Assembly (NCBI GenBank): GCA_030683815.1
Contig: JAUXPJ010000013.1
Span: forward strand, 1 to 64,000
DNA: 64,000 bases
Direction: 5' to 3'
DNA from: Flavobacteriaceae bacterium
GTDB taxonomy: Bacteria > Bacteroidota > Bacteroidia > Flavobacteriales > Flavobacteriaceae
The position numbers were made by a program, and so were the translations under genes. This document shows, piece by piece, positions 1 through 8,096 of the stretch (within the stretch, counting starts at the first letter, position 1; every line of letters begins with the position of its first letter). Below the pieces are notes generated by a model that was not told where the DNA came from, searched no databases, and saw only the letters and a program-made list of their open reading frames with translations.

Positions 1-117
1 ATTATAAAATTATCTAAAGATTATTCATTTGACTTTTTTTATTGGCTATTTTTCAATGAATTTTCTATCAATAATTTTGATAGACCAAAACCAAACTTAA
101 TAAATTTAAAGTTTTAA
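1..117 (+). CDS. 3' end of an unidentified gene (partial)
   Basis: The frame starting at base 1 is open for 38 codons and stops with TAA at 115-117. The tail is rich in aromatic residues (Phe, Tyr, Trp) and Asn/Lys and ends in Leu-Lys-Phe. It reads like the C-terminus of a real protein whose start lies left of the window, but the piece is too short to assign a family. A chance open frame in AT-rich DNA is possible, so confidence is moderate. Confidence 0.45.
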   Translation: MIKLSKDYSFDFFYWLFFNEFSINNFDRPKPNLINLKF

Positions 118-503
118 AAAATCTTTTTCAGCAAACCCTAAGTAACGATAATGACTGATATTTGTCAATTAACTGACTGAAATTAATAAAATACCGTCAT
201 TGTAAATGATATAAATAAGTTATTTTTCATATCACATTACAGAAAATTAACAAAAAAAGATGCCAAAAAAGTGAAATTTAAACTTTAAAAGTCGCTCAAA
301 TTTTGTTGAAACCGTATTTTAAACAATAATTTTTTCAAAAAAATTTCCTTTAAAATAAACTATCAACAAAGACAATCCCATGGTGAGTTACGGAAAGAGA
401 TAATGAAAGGTGATGGTAAATGCAAATTGCATCCGATGATAAAACAGCGCTTCTTCCATGGTTATGATAACAAGAAGTTAAAAGCCTTATTGGTATAAAT
501 TAT
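118..503. other. Intergenic stretch, no supported gene
   Basis: This is AT-rich DNA between the partial gene and the HMA-protein gene. It holds one 31-codon plus-strand frame (ATG at 403, stop at 498) with a basic, hydrophilic translation. The frame continues open upstream to about 310, so it could be the tail of a decayed gene, but nothing recognisable supports it. I see no RNA gene here. Confidence 0.5.
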
Positions 504-779
504 CTATTCTTCAGAAGTCATTCTACCAGTGGCGCAACTCACAAAAGATTTTGCTTTGTGAATTAAGGTATTGGCATCGCCAACTTCCGGATAACCCATT
601 CCGGCTAATTTTTCTTTGACTTTTGTTACCAACTCTTCAGAAGCAGCTTCAAAAGAAACTTCTCCAATTTCTACATTAACCACAATATTTTTAATTCCAT
701 CAATGGTTAACAATCCTTTTTTTACCGAATTAGCACACCCGCCACATTTTAGGTTTACTATTTGAAGTGTATTTTTCAT
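504..779 (-). CDS. Heavy-metal-associated (HMA) domain protein, CopZ-like
   Basis: A 91-residue cytosolic protein built on one HMA fold. The metal-binding loop is visible at about residues 10-17 as Lys-Cys-Gly-Gly-Cys-Ala, the MxCxxC-type pair that binds Cu(I) or another soft metal, although the usual Met is Leu here. The first 65 residues match the beta-alpha-beta-beta-alpha-beta pattern. The C-terminal 25 residues add one further Cys. Proteins like this shuttle copper to P-type ATPases or repressors, but neither is nearby, so metal and partner are unknown. A box reading TAnnTTTG on the minus strand (800-807) lies about 20 bp upstream of the ATG. Confidence 0.8.
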   Translation of the reverse strand: MKNTLQIVNLKCGGCANSVKKGLLTIDGIKNIVVNVEIGEVSFEAASEELVTKVKEKLAGMGYPEVGDANTLIHKAKSFVSCATGRMTSEE

Positions 780-977
780 TTTATGATTTTTTAATTTAAC
801 AAAGTTACAAATTAATCAGCAAAATTATGGGCAATAATCATCAATTGATATGTTATACCGATAGTTAAATTCTATCAATACGCAAAAATATTTTACCTTT
901 AATACAACCATTTCATCACTTTATGCGTCTATGTAAATAGAAGTCGGATTGAAATTTAAAAAATCGATTAAAAATTC

Positions 978-1538
978 ATGAAAATTATCAACTTGTATCA
1001 AGACGAAAAAGAATTCATCCGATTGGCCGTTGCACAAAACCGACAGGCGCAACAGCAAATTTATCTGAAATATTCGGCTAAAATGTTGAGTGTTTGCAGG
1101 CAATATATCAAAGATATTCATGAAGCAGAAGATGTTTTATTGATGGCATTTCTCAAAGTTTTTACCCATTTAAAATCTTATGAACATGCCGGAAGTTTTG
1201 AAGGTTGGATTCGAAAAATCATTATCAATGAGTGTATTTCATTTATCAGAAGTAAGAAAAAAATAACTTATTTAGACGATGAATTTTATATGGAAGAACC
1301 ACTTATTGCTACTGAAAGTGAACTTAGCACAGATGAAATTCAACTATTAATTGATGGATTGCCAGATGGTTACAGAATGGTTTTTAATCTTTATGTGATG
1401 GATGGATATAAACATCAAGAAATTGCTTCGATGTTGGGTATTGCTGAAGGCACTTCAAAATCGCAATTGTCACACGCCAGAAAATTGTTGCAAGAACGAA
1501 TTATAAACTCAAAAAAATACAGTTATGAACTGGAATAA
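978..1538 (+). CDS. RNA polymerase sigma factor, ECF (sigma-70 family)
   Basis: A 186-residue ECF-type sigma factor. Region 2 (about residues 20-90) carries the core-binding and -10 recognition helices, including an EDVLLMAFLKVF segment. Region 4 (about 125-178) holds the helix-turn-helix, with Tyr-Lys-His-Gln-Glu-Ile-Ala followed by Leu-Gly-Ile and Lys-Ser-Gln-Leu-Ser-His-Ala-Arg. Only regions 2 and 4 are present, as expected for ECF factors. Its last 14 bases overlap the start of the next gene, a single-pass membrane protein, the usual arrangement of sigma factor and cognate anti-sigma factor. It probably redirects RNA polymerase to envelope genes, perhaps those just downstream; the inducing signal cannot be read from sequence. 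Confidence 0.9.
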   Translation: MKIINLYQDEKEFIRLAVAQNRQAQQQIYLKYSAKMLSVCRQYIKDIHEAEDVLLMAFLKVFTHLKSYEHAGSFEGWIRKIIINECISFIRSKKKITYLDDEFYMEEPLIATESELSTDEIQLLIDGLPDGYRMVFNLYVMDGYKHQEIASMLGIAEGTSKSQLSHARKLLQERIINSKKYSYELE

Positions 1539-2223
1539 TTTAGAAAAGAACTTTAAAAACAAAATGCATGAACGAAGCATTTTACCTGCTGATGATAGCT
1601 GGAATAAACTGGATAAAATGCTTACATCCGCAGAAAAAAGCAAGCCGAAACGGCTGTTTTTCTGGTGGTCAGTTGCGGCCTCTATGACCGGAATTGCATT
1701 CATCGGAATTTATATGATGACTCAAAATTCATCCCAAGAAAATAACAAATCTTTGTTGGTAGTGCAAGAAAAAGCAGTGCAAAAAGACAGCGCAAAAACT
1801 GTTGATAAATCAGAAAAAGAAATGATTATCAATCCGATAAACAACTTGCAACCACCCACAAAATTGGCTGAAATCAATCAAAAAAAACCACCAAAAAACA
1901 ATCGAGGAACAACAGTTCAAATTGATAATCAACAAAAAAATAATTTACAAAACGAAACTTTATTAACTGAGAATAATGCCCCTGAAAATTCATCAAAGCC
2001 ATATGAAAAATTAACAATTAATACGCAAGAATTGCTTACTTCTGTTGAAAATAAGGAAGATATTATCCTCAAAAACGATCCAATAAAAGTGAACGCAACT
2101 AGTTTGCTTTCGCAAGTAGATGGCGAATTATCACAAACTTTTACAGAAAAAGCGCTGCAATCACTCCATAAAAATTATAAAAATATCAAAGAAGTTATTG
2201 TTTCTAGGAACATTAAAGAATAA
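1525..2223 (+). CDS. Single-pass membrane protein, putative anti-sigma factor
   Basis: A 232-residue protein whose ATG lies inside the sigma-factor gene (14-base overlap), implying translational coupling. The first 43 residues are cytosolic, charged and helical. A single membrane segment follows at about 44-65, and the rest is a long periplasmic part rich in Asn, Gln, Lys and Glu. It lacks the HxxxCxxC zinc motif of ZAS anti-sigma factors. The topology (short cytosolic N-terminus, one helix, periplasmic sensor) and the coupling suggest it sequesters the upstream ECF factor; I see no direct family motif, so the role is inferred. A GC-rich hairpin follows the stop codon. Confidence 0.6.
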   Translation: MNWNNLEKNFKNKMHERSILPADDSWNKLDKMLTSAEKSKPKRLFFWWSVAASMTGIAFIGIYMMTQNSSQENNKSLLVVQEKAVQKDSAKTVDKSEKEMIINPINNLQPPTKLAEINQKKPPKNNRGTTVQIDNQQKNNLQNETLLTENNAPENSSKPYEKLTINTQELLTSVENKEDIILKNDPIKVNATSLLSQVDGELSQTFTEKALQSLHKNYKNIKEVIVSRNIKE

Positions 2224-2235
2224 TGACCAGACTTA

Positions 2236-2255
2236 CCCCTCGACTCCGCTCGGGG
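2236..2255. repeat. GC-rich palindromic hairpin, REP-like
   Basis: A 20-base element with CCCC and GGGG arms around a TCGACTCCGCTC core stands out in AT-rich intergenic DNA 13 bp after the anti-sigma stop. The TCGAC-TnCGCTCG core resembles the repeat pair at 7991-8048, so it may belong to one dispersed family. It could end transcription of the sigma/anti-sigma unit, although no T-run follows directly. Confidence 0.5.
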
Positions 2256-2376
2256 TTCCAATATAGATAAAAGACTGTTATGTTAGAAATCAATAATTTA
2301 TCACATTTTCTTTTCTCTATATATAAAGGTCGAATTAATAAATTAAAACAAAACAATCAATTCAAAATCAAGTACT

Positions 2377-3495
2377 ATGAGAAATCTATTTTTAAACCTA
2401 CTGCTTTTTATATTGCTATTTTCAACGCAATTAACAGCCCAAGAAACCTTTGAAACCAAAGCAAAAGCTATTGCCGATAAAATTGAAAAAATAACCAGAG
2501 AAGAAAAAAATACCTTAAAAAAAGAGATTGAAGAAGTCAATATTCAACTTGAAAACAAGCAGCTTACCAAAGAACAAGCCGATGCAAAAAAACAAGAATT
2601 GGCGCAATCACGAGCAATGATTATTGAAACCAAAATTGCTGAAGTACAAAAAGAACTCAAACAACTTGTGCAAGAAAAAGTGGATGGGAAAATTTCAGAA
2701 AATTCAAGTAAAATAGAATTTTATGAAATAGACTTAGGTAAAAAACTCGTTTTAAAAATGGAAGAAAGTGATAATAACCAACATAAATCAGCTAAAAACA
2801 AGTTGACTTTAAGTGTAAAAAATGATAGTATCAAGAAAAAAAGAAAAACATATCAAGAAAAAAGAACCACTACACAATTTGTGTTTGCTGTAGGACTAAA
2901 CGACCTTATAACCGATGGTAATATTGAAGATTCAGATTTTGAACGAATTGGCTCTCGCTTTTACGAATGGGGCGCTACCTACAAAACCCGGTTGTTTAAA
3001 AATGACAATTTACTGCATTTAAAATACGGATTTTCAGTGATGTACAACAATCTTCGTCCAAAAGACAATGACTATTTTGTAAAAAATGGTGAGCAAACTA
3101 ATTTAGCAGTTCATCCCAACCAATTAAAAGATGTGCGTTTTAAAAATGTGTATTTGGCAGCGCCTTTGCACTTAGAATTTGATTTTTCGGGCAATCAGTC
3201 GAGATATGGAAATAAGAAGTTCAGAACACAAGAAAGCGTCCGTTTGGGTGTTGGTGGCTATGCGGGTGTTCATCTAAAAACAAAACAAATGCTTCGTTAT
3301 GAGGTTGATAATCTTGAAATTCGTCAAAAAATAAAAGGCGATTATAATGCCAATGATTTTATTTACGGTTTAAGCTCTTATATCGGCTATAAAGACACCA
3401 GTTTATACTTGAAATATGATTTGAATCCGATGTTTGACAACAATTCCATCAAGCAACAAAATGTTTCATTGGGGATTAGATTTGATTGGAATTAA
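2377..3495 (+). CDS. Secreted coiled-coil / beta-barrel outer-membrane protein
   Basis: A 372-residue exported protein. Residues 1-21 are a signal peptide ending Leu-Thr-Ala-Gln. Residues about 22-110 form a highly charged Lys/Glu/Gln helical stretch with heptad character, a likely coiled coil. From about residue 160 the sequence alternates aromatic and polar strands (for example FVFAVGLNDL) and ends Leu-Gly-Ile-Arg-Phe-Asp-Trp-Asn, typical of an outer-membrane beta-barrel. A periplasmic helical arm fused to a barrel could touch peptidoglycan or the periplasmic sensor encoded upstream. It lies 153 bp downstream of the putative anti-sigma gene and may be a target or part of that regulon. I do not recognise a named family. 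Confidence 0.6.
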   Translation: MRNLFLNLLLFILLFSTQLTAQETFETKAKAIADKIEKITREEKNTLKKEIEEVNIQLENKQLTKEQADAKKQELAQSRAMIIETKIAEVQKELKQLVQEKVDGKISENSSKIEFYEIDLGKKLVLKMEESDNNQHKSAKNKLTLSVKNDSIKKKRKTYQEKRTTTQFVFAVGLNDLITDGNIEDSDFERIGSRFYEWGATYKTRLFKNDNLLHLKYGFSVMYNNLRPKDNDYFVKNGEQTNLAVHPNQLKDVRFKNVYLAAPLHLEFDFSGNQSRYGNKKFRTQESVRLGVGGYAGVHLKTKQMLRYEVDNLEIRQKIKGDYNANDFIYGLSSYIGYKDTSLYLKYDLNPMFDNNSIKQQNVSLGIRFDWN

Positions 3496-3512
3496 TTATT
3501 ATTAGTACTTAG

Positions 3513-3540
3513 TATTGAGTATTGAGTATTGAGTATTGAG
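3513..3540 (+). repeat. Four tandem copies of a 7-bp unit (TATTGAG)
   Basis: Four perfect head-to-tail copies of TATTGAG lie between the barrel-protein stop and its terminator. The unit is too short and too perfect for a CRISPR and looks like replication-slippage DNA. Confidence 0.9.
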
Positions 3541-3603
3541 AAGTTAGAGAAAAAGACTAAAGATTAAAAGATAAAAAAAGTATCTCAAAATCTGTGTAAA
3601 TTT

Positions 3604-3635
3604 AAAAAGATGTTTTAGCGATGGAACATCTTTTT
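3604..3635 (+). terminator. Rho-independent terminator
   Basis: An 11-bp stem (AAAAAGATGTT pairing with AACATCTTTTT) with a 10-nt loop runs into six Ts. It lies 108 bp after the barrel-protein gene and before the DUF5686 gene. Confidence 0.75.
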
Positions 3636-3742
3636 TATCGTTTACAAATCAGCAAAATTTAACACTATTTTTGTTTTATTTATAAAAACTTTAGTAAAAT
3701 ATCAAATTCGAATTTCTAAATTAGAATCCTCAAATAGCCGCT

Positions 3743-6205
3743 ATGTACAAAATCTTTACGCTCTTATTTTTATATCTCTTTTCATCTCAAATCAACGCAC
3801 AAATTATAGGAACTGTTACCAATACACAAAATATTCCGTTGCCGTATGTGAGTGTTTATTTTGAAAACACCTCTATCGGAACTTCAACCAACCAAGAAGG
3901 TATTTACGAATTTTCGGTGCATAAAAAAGGAAGACATATGCTCGTTTTTCAATATTTGGGTTTTAAAACCATCAAAAAAGAAATTGAAATCAGCACTTTT
4001 CCGTATGTGTTAAATGTGAGTTTAAGCGAAGAAAACATCCAATTAAATGAAGTTACCATCAATTCAAAAGAAAATCCGGCGCATCGCATCATCCGAAAAA
4101 CCATCGAAAACAGAAAAAATCATCTGTCAAAAATTAAAGCATACACCAGCGATTTTTATTCTAAAGGAATTTTCAGAATTAAAAACGCACCGGAAAAAAT
4201 ATTGGGACGAAAATTGGGCGATTTTGGCGGCGGATTAGACTCAACTCGAAGTGGTGTTATTTATCTTTCAGAAACCGTTTCCAACATCAGTTTTCAGCAA
4301 CCCAATTTGTTTAAAGAACACATCATCGCTTCAAAAGTGAGTGGCAGAGACAACGGTTTCAGTTTTAATCAGGCATCCGAAGTTAATTTTAATTTTTATG
4401 AAAATACGATTGAATTTGGCAACAAAGTAATTTCGCCCATTGCAACTTATGCCTTCAATTACTACAACTATAAATTAGAAGGAACTTTTTATGAGGGAAA
4501 TCATCTGATCAATAAAATTTTAGTCAGTCCGAAGTTAAAAACAGACAACGCTTTTACCGGAACACTGTATATTGTAGAGGATGATTGGGCTATTTACGGA
4601 CTCAATTTGAATGTTTCCGGTCCTCAGATGGGATTGCCCATGGTCGATAATCTCAACTTAAAACAAACTTATGCTTATCATGAAAGTAAGGATTATTGGG
4701 CTGTTATTTCGCAATTAATCGACTTTAAATTTGGAATGTTTGGCATCAATGTCGATGGTCAGTTTACGGCGACGTACAATAATTACAACTTTAATCCGGC
4801 ATTTAAACCCAAAGAATTTACCAAAGAAGTACTTTCATTTGCCGATAATTCCAATAAAAAAGATTCCGTTTTTTGGAGTACTTCAAGACCTGTTATTCTC
4901 ACCTCCGAAGAAATAACGGATTACAAAAAAAAGGACAGCATCCAAATTATTAAAAAATCTAAAACTTATTTAGATTCCATTGATGATAAAAACAATAAAT
5001 TTAAATTTTCAAATCTTGTTTTTGGATATACTTATAGAAATTCTTTCAAAGATTATACACTAAGATTTACGTCGGCAATTGCAAAAACAGGGTTTAATAC
5101 CGTGCAAGGATTTAATCCTTCTATGGATATTTCTTTTTCTAAAAATGATGAAGAAAAAGCCAGTCGTTTTTACGCAATTACAAAATTTAATTATGGATTT
5201 TCAGATGAAAAGTTTCGGATGAACGGAACAGTCAATTATTTATTTAACAGTATTTCAAAACCGTATTTGGAGATTTCCGGCGGACAAAAAATTACGCAGT
5301 TTAATGAAAATGAACCCATTTCACCCTTACAAAACACTTTTAACACCTTAGCTTTTGAAAATAATTTTGCCAAATTTTACGACAAAACTTTTGCCAGTAT
5401 TCATTTTTCTGAGGAAATATGGAATGGTTTCAGAATGGGAGGAACTTTTGGTTTTGAAGAACGTCTGCCTCTTTTAAATACCACTAATTATGTGATGTTT
5501 AACAACAAAAATAAAATTTATACTTCTAATGATCCGCAAAACCCGAGCAATTATCTGACGCATTCATTTGATAAACATCAGGTTTTTACCTTCGTTGCCA
5601 ATGCCCGAATCCGATTTGGACAAAGATACATCTCACATCCCAACCGAAAATTTGATATCACAACTACTGATTATCCGACTATTTCATTGCATTTTAGTCA
5701 AAATTTTGCAGCGAGTCAAAACAAATATAACTTTTCAGAAATTTCAACCCGCATACAGCAGAAGATTGACTTTGGCAATAAAGGTAATTTTAGTTTTAAT
5801 GCCATCGCCGGTACATTTTTTAACGGCTCTGAAATTTCTTTTGTTGATTTTAAACATTTTAATGGAAATCGAACTTTATTTGTTGCACCAAATATCGCAT
5901 CCAATTCCTTTAAGCTAATGCCTTATTACAGTTTTAGCACCAATAAATCGTATGCTGAATTTCATGCAGAACATCAATTTAACAACTATATTTTAGGTAA
6001 AATTCCGTTGATCAACCAATTGGGGCTTGAATTAATTATGGGTTCCAATGTGCTAATTACCAAAGAAAATAAGCCCTATTCTGAGGTTTCTATCGGATTG
6101 GATAAAATTGGATTTGGAAAATACCGACTGTTAAGAATCGATTATGTTAAATCGTTTCACAATGGAAATATTAAAAATGGCGTTGTTTTGGGGATTAAAT
6201 TTTAA
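3743..6205 (+). CDS. DUF5686 outer-membrane protein with carboxypeptidase-like regulatory domain
   Basis: An 820-residue exported protein. Residues 1-19 are a signal peptide (ends Ile-Asn-Ala-Gln). Residues about 21-107 form a CarboxypepD_reg-like beta-sandwich, as in the N-termini of SusC/TonB-dependent proteins. From about 110 onward the sequence fits DUF5686: a soluble part with RIIRKTIENR and LGRKLGDFGGG, then a long series of beta-strands ending in a C-terminal Phe, typical of a barrel. No TonB-plug domain is visible, so it is not a standard TonB-dependent transporter. The function of DUF5686 is unknown; a structural or assembly role at the outer membrane is inferred. It is a single-gene unit convergent with the rhodanese gene. 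Confidence 0.85.
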   Translation: MYKIFTLLFLYLFSSQINAQIIGTVTNTQNIPLPYVSVYFENTSIGTSTNQEGIYEFSVHKKGRHMLVFQYLGFKTIKKEIEISTFPYVLNVSLSEENIQLNEVTINSKENPAHRIIRKTIENRKNHLSKIKAYTSDFYSKGIFRIKNAPEKILGRKLGDFGGGLDSTRSGVIYLSETVSNISFQQPNLFKEHIIASKVSGRDNGFSFNQASEVNFNFYENTIEFGNKVISPIATYAFNYYNYKLEGTFYEGNHLINKILVSPKLKTDNAFTGTLYIVEDDWAIYGLNLNVSGPQMGLPMVDNLNLKQTYAYHESKDYWAVISQLIDFKFGMFGINVDGQFTATYNNYNFNPAFKPKEFTKEVLSFADNSNKKDSVFWSTSRPVILTSEEITDYKKKDSIQIIKKSKTYLDSIDDKNNKFKFSNLVFGYTYRNSFKDYTLRFTSAIAKTGFNTVQGFNPSMDISFSKNDEEKASRFYAITKFNYGFSDEKFRMNGTVNYLFNSISKPYLEISGGQKITQFNENEPISPLQNTFNTLAFENNFAKFYDKTFASIHFSEEIWNGFRMGGTFGFEERLPLLNTTNYVMFNNKNKIYTSNDPQNPSNYLTHSFDKHQVFTFVANARIRFGQRYISHPNRKFDITTTDYPTISLHFSQNFAASQNKYNFSEISTRIQQKIDFGNKGNFSFNAIAGTFFNGSEISFVDFKHFNGNRTLFVAPNIASNSFKLMPYYSFSTNKSYAEFHAEHQFNNYILGKIPLINQLGLELIMGSNVLITKENKPYSEVSIGLDKIGFGKYRLLRIDYVKSFHNGNIKNGVVLGIKF

Positions 6206-6226
6206 GTTGCTGCGAATGAAAAAAAA

Positions 6227-6859
6227 TTAGGTAAAATTTTTGAGTCCACCATAAATATCAATCGTTTGGTGAATTCCGTTTCTTTTTAAAATGGATGCGG
6301 CAATAATAGAGCGATATCCACCCTGGCAAATGATATAATAGGGATTATCAGAATTAAATTCAGCAAGATTATTTAATATAGAATCTAGAGGAATATTTTT
6401 TGACCCTTTTATATGTTGATTTTGAAACTCTTTTTCGGTTCTAACATCAATCACATTTTGAAGATTGATATGTTCAATTTCTTGAATAAAATTGGTTGGA
6501 TGTATTAAGCGATAGGGTTCAATAGGAAAATTTTCTTGAATCCAACTATTGATTCCGCCGTTTAAACAACCTTTAATATGGGTAAAACCGGCTCTTTGGA
6601 ATCTTAGGTACAATTCATTTATATCCGTATTTTCTTCGGTAATCAAATATATTTCAGAAGATTTATCGTTGATTAATTCATAAGACCATCGTTCTAAATT
6701 GCCTTGCATTCCTATAAAAATAGCAGTCGGAATAGAACCCATATTAAAAATGGAAGCAATAAAACGAGTATCAATTATGAGCGCATTTTGTTCCAACTTT
6801 GCTTTTAAAGCTGTTGCGGTAATCGGTAAAATGGAGGATAAAAATTGATTTGCAAACAT
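6227..6859 (-). CDS. Tandem rhodanese-domain protein
   Basis: A 210-residue protein with two rhodanese modules. Module 1 (about residues 12-110) has the LIIDTR strand and a GCLNGGINSW end but no catalytic Cys in its active loop. Module 2 (about 125-208) keeps the Cys in CQGGYRS, so it could transfer sulfane sulfur. The whole matches the C-terminal half of the Bacteroidetes metallo-beta-lactamase/rhodanese fusions (persulfide dioxygenase-like, about 450 residues), but the N-terminal metallo-hydrolase half is absent. Its ATG is only 11 bp downstream of ruvB, so it is probably cotranscribed. It is either an independent sulfur-transfer protein or a truncated fusion. Confidence 0.8.
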   Translation of the reverse strand: MFANQFLSSILPITATALKAKLEQNALIIDTRFIASIFNMGSIPTAIFIGMQGNLERWSYELINDKSSEIYLITEENTDINELYLRFQRAGFTHIKGCLNGGINSWIQENFPIEPYRLIHPTNFIQEIEHINLQNVIDVRTEKEFQNQHIKGSKNIPLDSILNNLAEFNSDNPYYIICQGGYRSIIAASILKRNGIHQTIDIYGGLKNFT

Positions 6860-6870
6860 TAATAAAGTTC

Positions 6871-7893
6871 TTAAAAAAGTTTTCCGTCAGAATTCTTATT
6901 GATTCTGCCTAAATGTTTGTACGCCAATTCGGTTACTTCTCTTCCGCGTGGTGTGCGATAGATAAATCCTTGTTGAATCAAAAATGGCTCATACACTTCT
7001 TCAATAGTTTCGGCACTTTCGCCAACCGCAGTAGAAAGTGTACTGATTCCGACCGGTCCGCCTTTAAACTTATCAATAATCGTAGTCAGTATTTTATTGT
7101 CCATTTCATCCAATCCGTGCGCATCAACATTCAATGCTTTTAAAGCGTATTTGGCAATTTCTATGGTGATGGTTCCATCGCCTTTTATTTGCGCAAAATC
7201 ACGAACTCTGCGCAATAATGCATTGGCAATTCGCGGAGTTCCTCTGCTTCTACCGGCAATTTCTATGGCAGATTCCATCGTAATGGGCATTTTTAAAATC
7301 TTTGAACTTCGCTGTACTATGGTAGTTAGCAATTCTGTATTGTAATATTCTAATCTACTGCTGATTCCGAAACGGGCACGCATCGGTGCGGTTAATAACC
7401 CGGAACGTGTTGTAGCGCCTATTAGTGTAAATGGCTCTAAATTAAGTTGAATACTTCTTGCATTTGGACCACTTTCAATCATGATATCGATTCTAAAATC
7501 TTCCATAGCCGAATACAAATATTCTTCTACTACCGGACTTAACCGATGGATTTCATCAATAAACAACACATCTCTTGCTTCTAAATTGGTGAGCAATCCG
7601 GCTAAATCACCAGGTTTATCTAATACCGGACCTGATGTTATTTTGATGCCAACATTGAGTTCGTTGGCTAAAATATTTGCCAATGTTGTTTTCCCTAAAC
7701 CAGGAGGTCCGTGAAACAAGGTATGATCGAGTGCTTCGCCTCTTTGATTAGCGGCTTCAACAAATATTTTGAGATTTTCGAGTACATTTTCTTGACCGGC
7801 AAAATCGTTAAAACTCAAAGGTCTCAGACGCTTTTCAACTTCAATTTCTTCATTATTGAAGGGATCTTTTTCTGGATTTAAATGCTCGTTCAT
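6871..7893 (-). CDS. ruvB: Holliday junction branch-migration ATPase RuvB
   Basis: The ATPase of the RuvABC complex, driving branch migration of Holliday junctions. Visible motifs are Walker A (GPPGLGKTT), Walker B with sensor (LFIDEIH), sensor 1 (LIGATTRSG), and the C-terminal winged helix ending near [13 protein letters not shown] chose the ATG at 7893 (340 residues, starting Met-Asn-Glu-His-Leu), which fits the family length; an upstream in-frame ATG would add nine hydrophobic residues not expected in RuvB. ruvA and ruvC are not in the window. The tandem rhodanese gene follows after 11 bp. Confidence 0.95.
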   Translation of the reverse strand: MNEHLNPEKDPFNNEEIEVEKRLRPLSFNDFAGQENVLENLKIFVEAANQRGEALDHTLFHGPPGLGKTTLANILANELNVGIKITSGPVLDKPGDLAGLLTNLEARDVLFIDEIHRLSPVVEEYLYSAMEDFRIDIMIESGPNARSIQLNLEPFTLIGATTRSGLLTAPMRARFGISSRLEYYNTELLTTIVQRSSKILKMPITMESAIEIAGRSRGTPRIANALLRRVRDFAQIKGDGTITIEIAKYALKALNVDAHGLDEMDNKILTTIIDKFKGGPVGISTLSTAVGESAETIEEVYEPFLIQQGFIYRTPRGREVTELAYKHLGRINKNSDGKLF

Positions 7894-7990
7894 ACTCGCA
7901 AATATACTAATTATAAACAACTGACATCCGACAAATTAAAAAGGGCTTTAAATCAAAAGGGCTAACTAAAAAGTCGTTAAATTTGTCTTT

Positions 7991-8048
7991 TCGAGCGCAG
8001 TCGAGAAACTTAATGTGCTGATTCACTATACATCTCGACTGCGCTCGA
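7991..8048. repeat. Perfect 16-bp inverted repeat, REP-like pair
   Basis: TCGAGCGCAGTCGAGA at 7991-8006 is exactly complementary to 8033-8048, separated by 26 bases. Each arm is also partly self-complementary (TCGA...TCGA), so each can fold alone or both can form one long stem. The pair lies in the 203-bp gap between actF and ruvB, both on the minus strand, where it could end act transcription. It resembles the elements at 2236-2255 and 34335-34372. Confidence 0.8.
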
Positions 8049-8096
8049 TGTGACATATGTAGTTAAATATGGATTTTTAAATAGCTCCTTGATTTT

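Noticed and set aside
403-498. 31-codon plus-strand frame before the HMA gene
   Set aside because: No recognisable family, no clear promoter or start context, and the region is AT-rich; it could be a chance frame or the tail of a lost gene.
3513-3540. Possible CRISPR or binding-site array
   Set aside because: A 7-bp perfect tandem unit with no spacers is slippage-type DNA.
7894-7920. Upstream start for RuvB
   Set aside because: The nine extra residues are hydrophobic and not found in RuvB; the ATG at 7893 gives the normal N-terminus and length.
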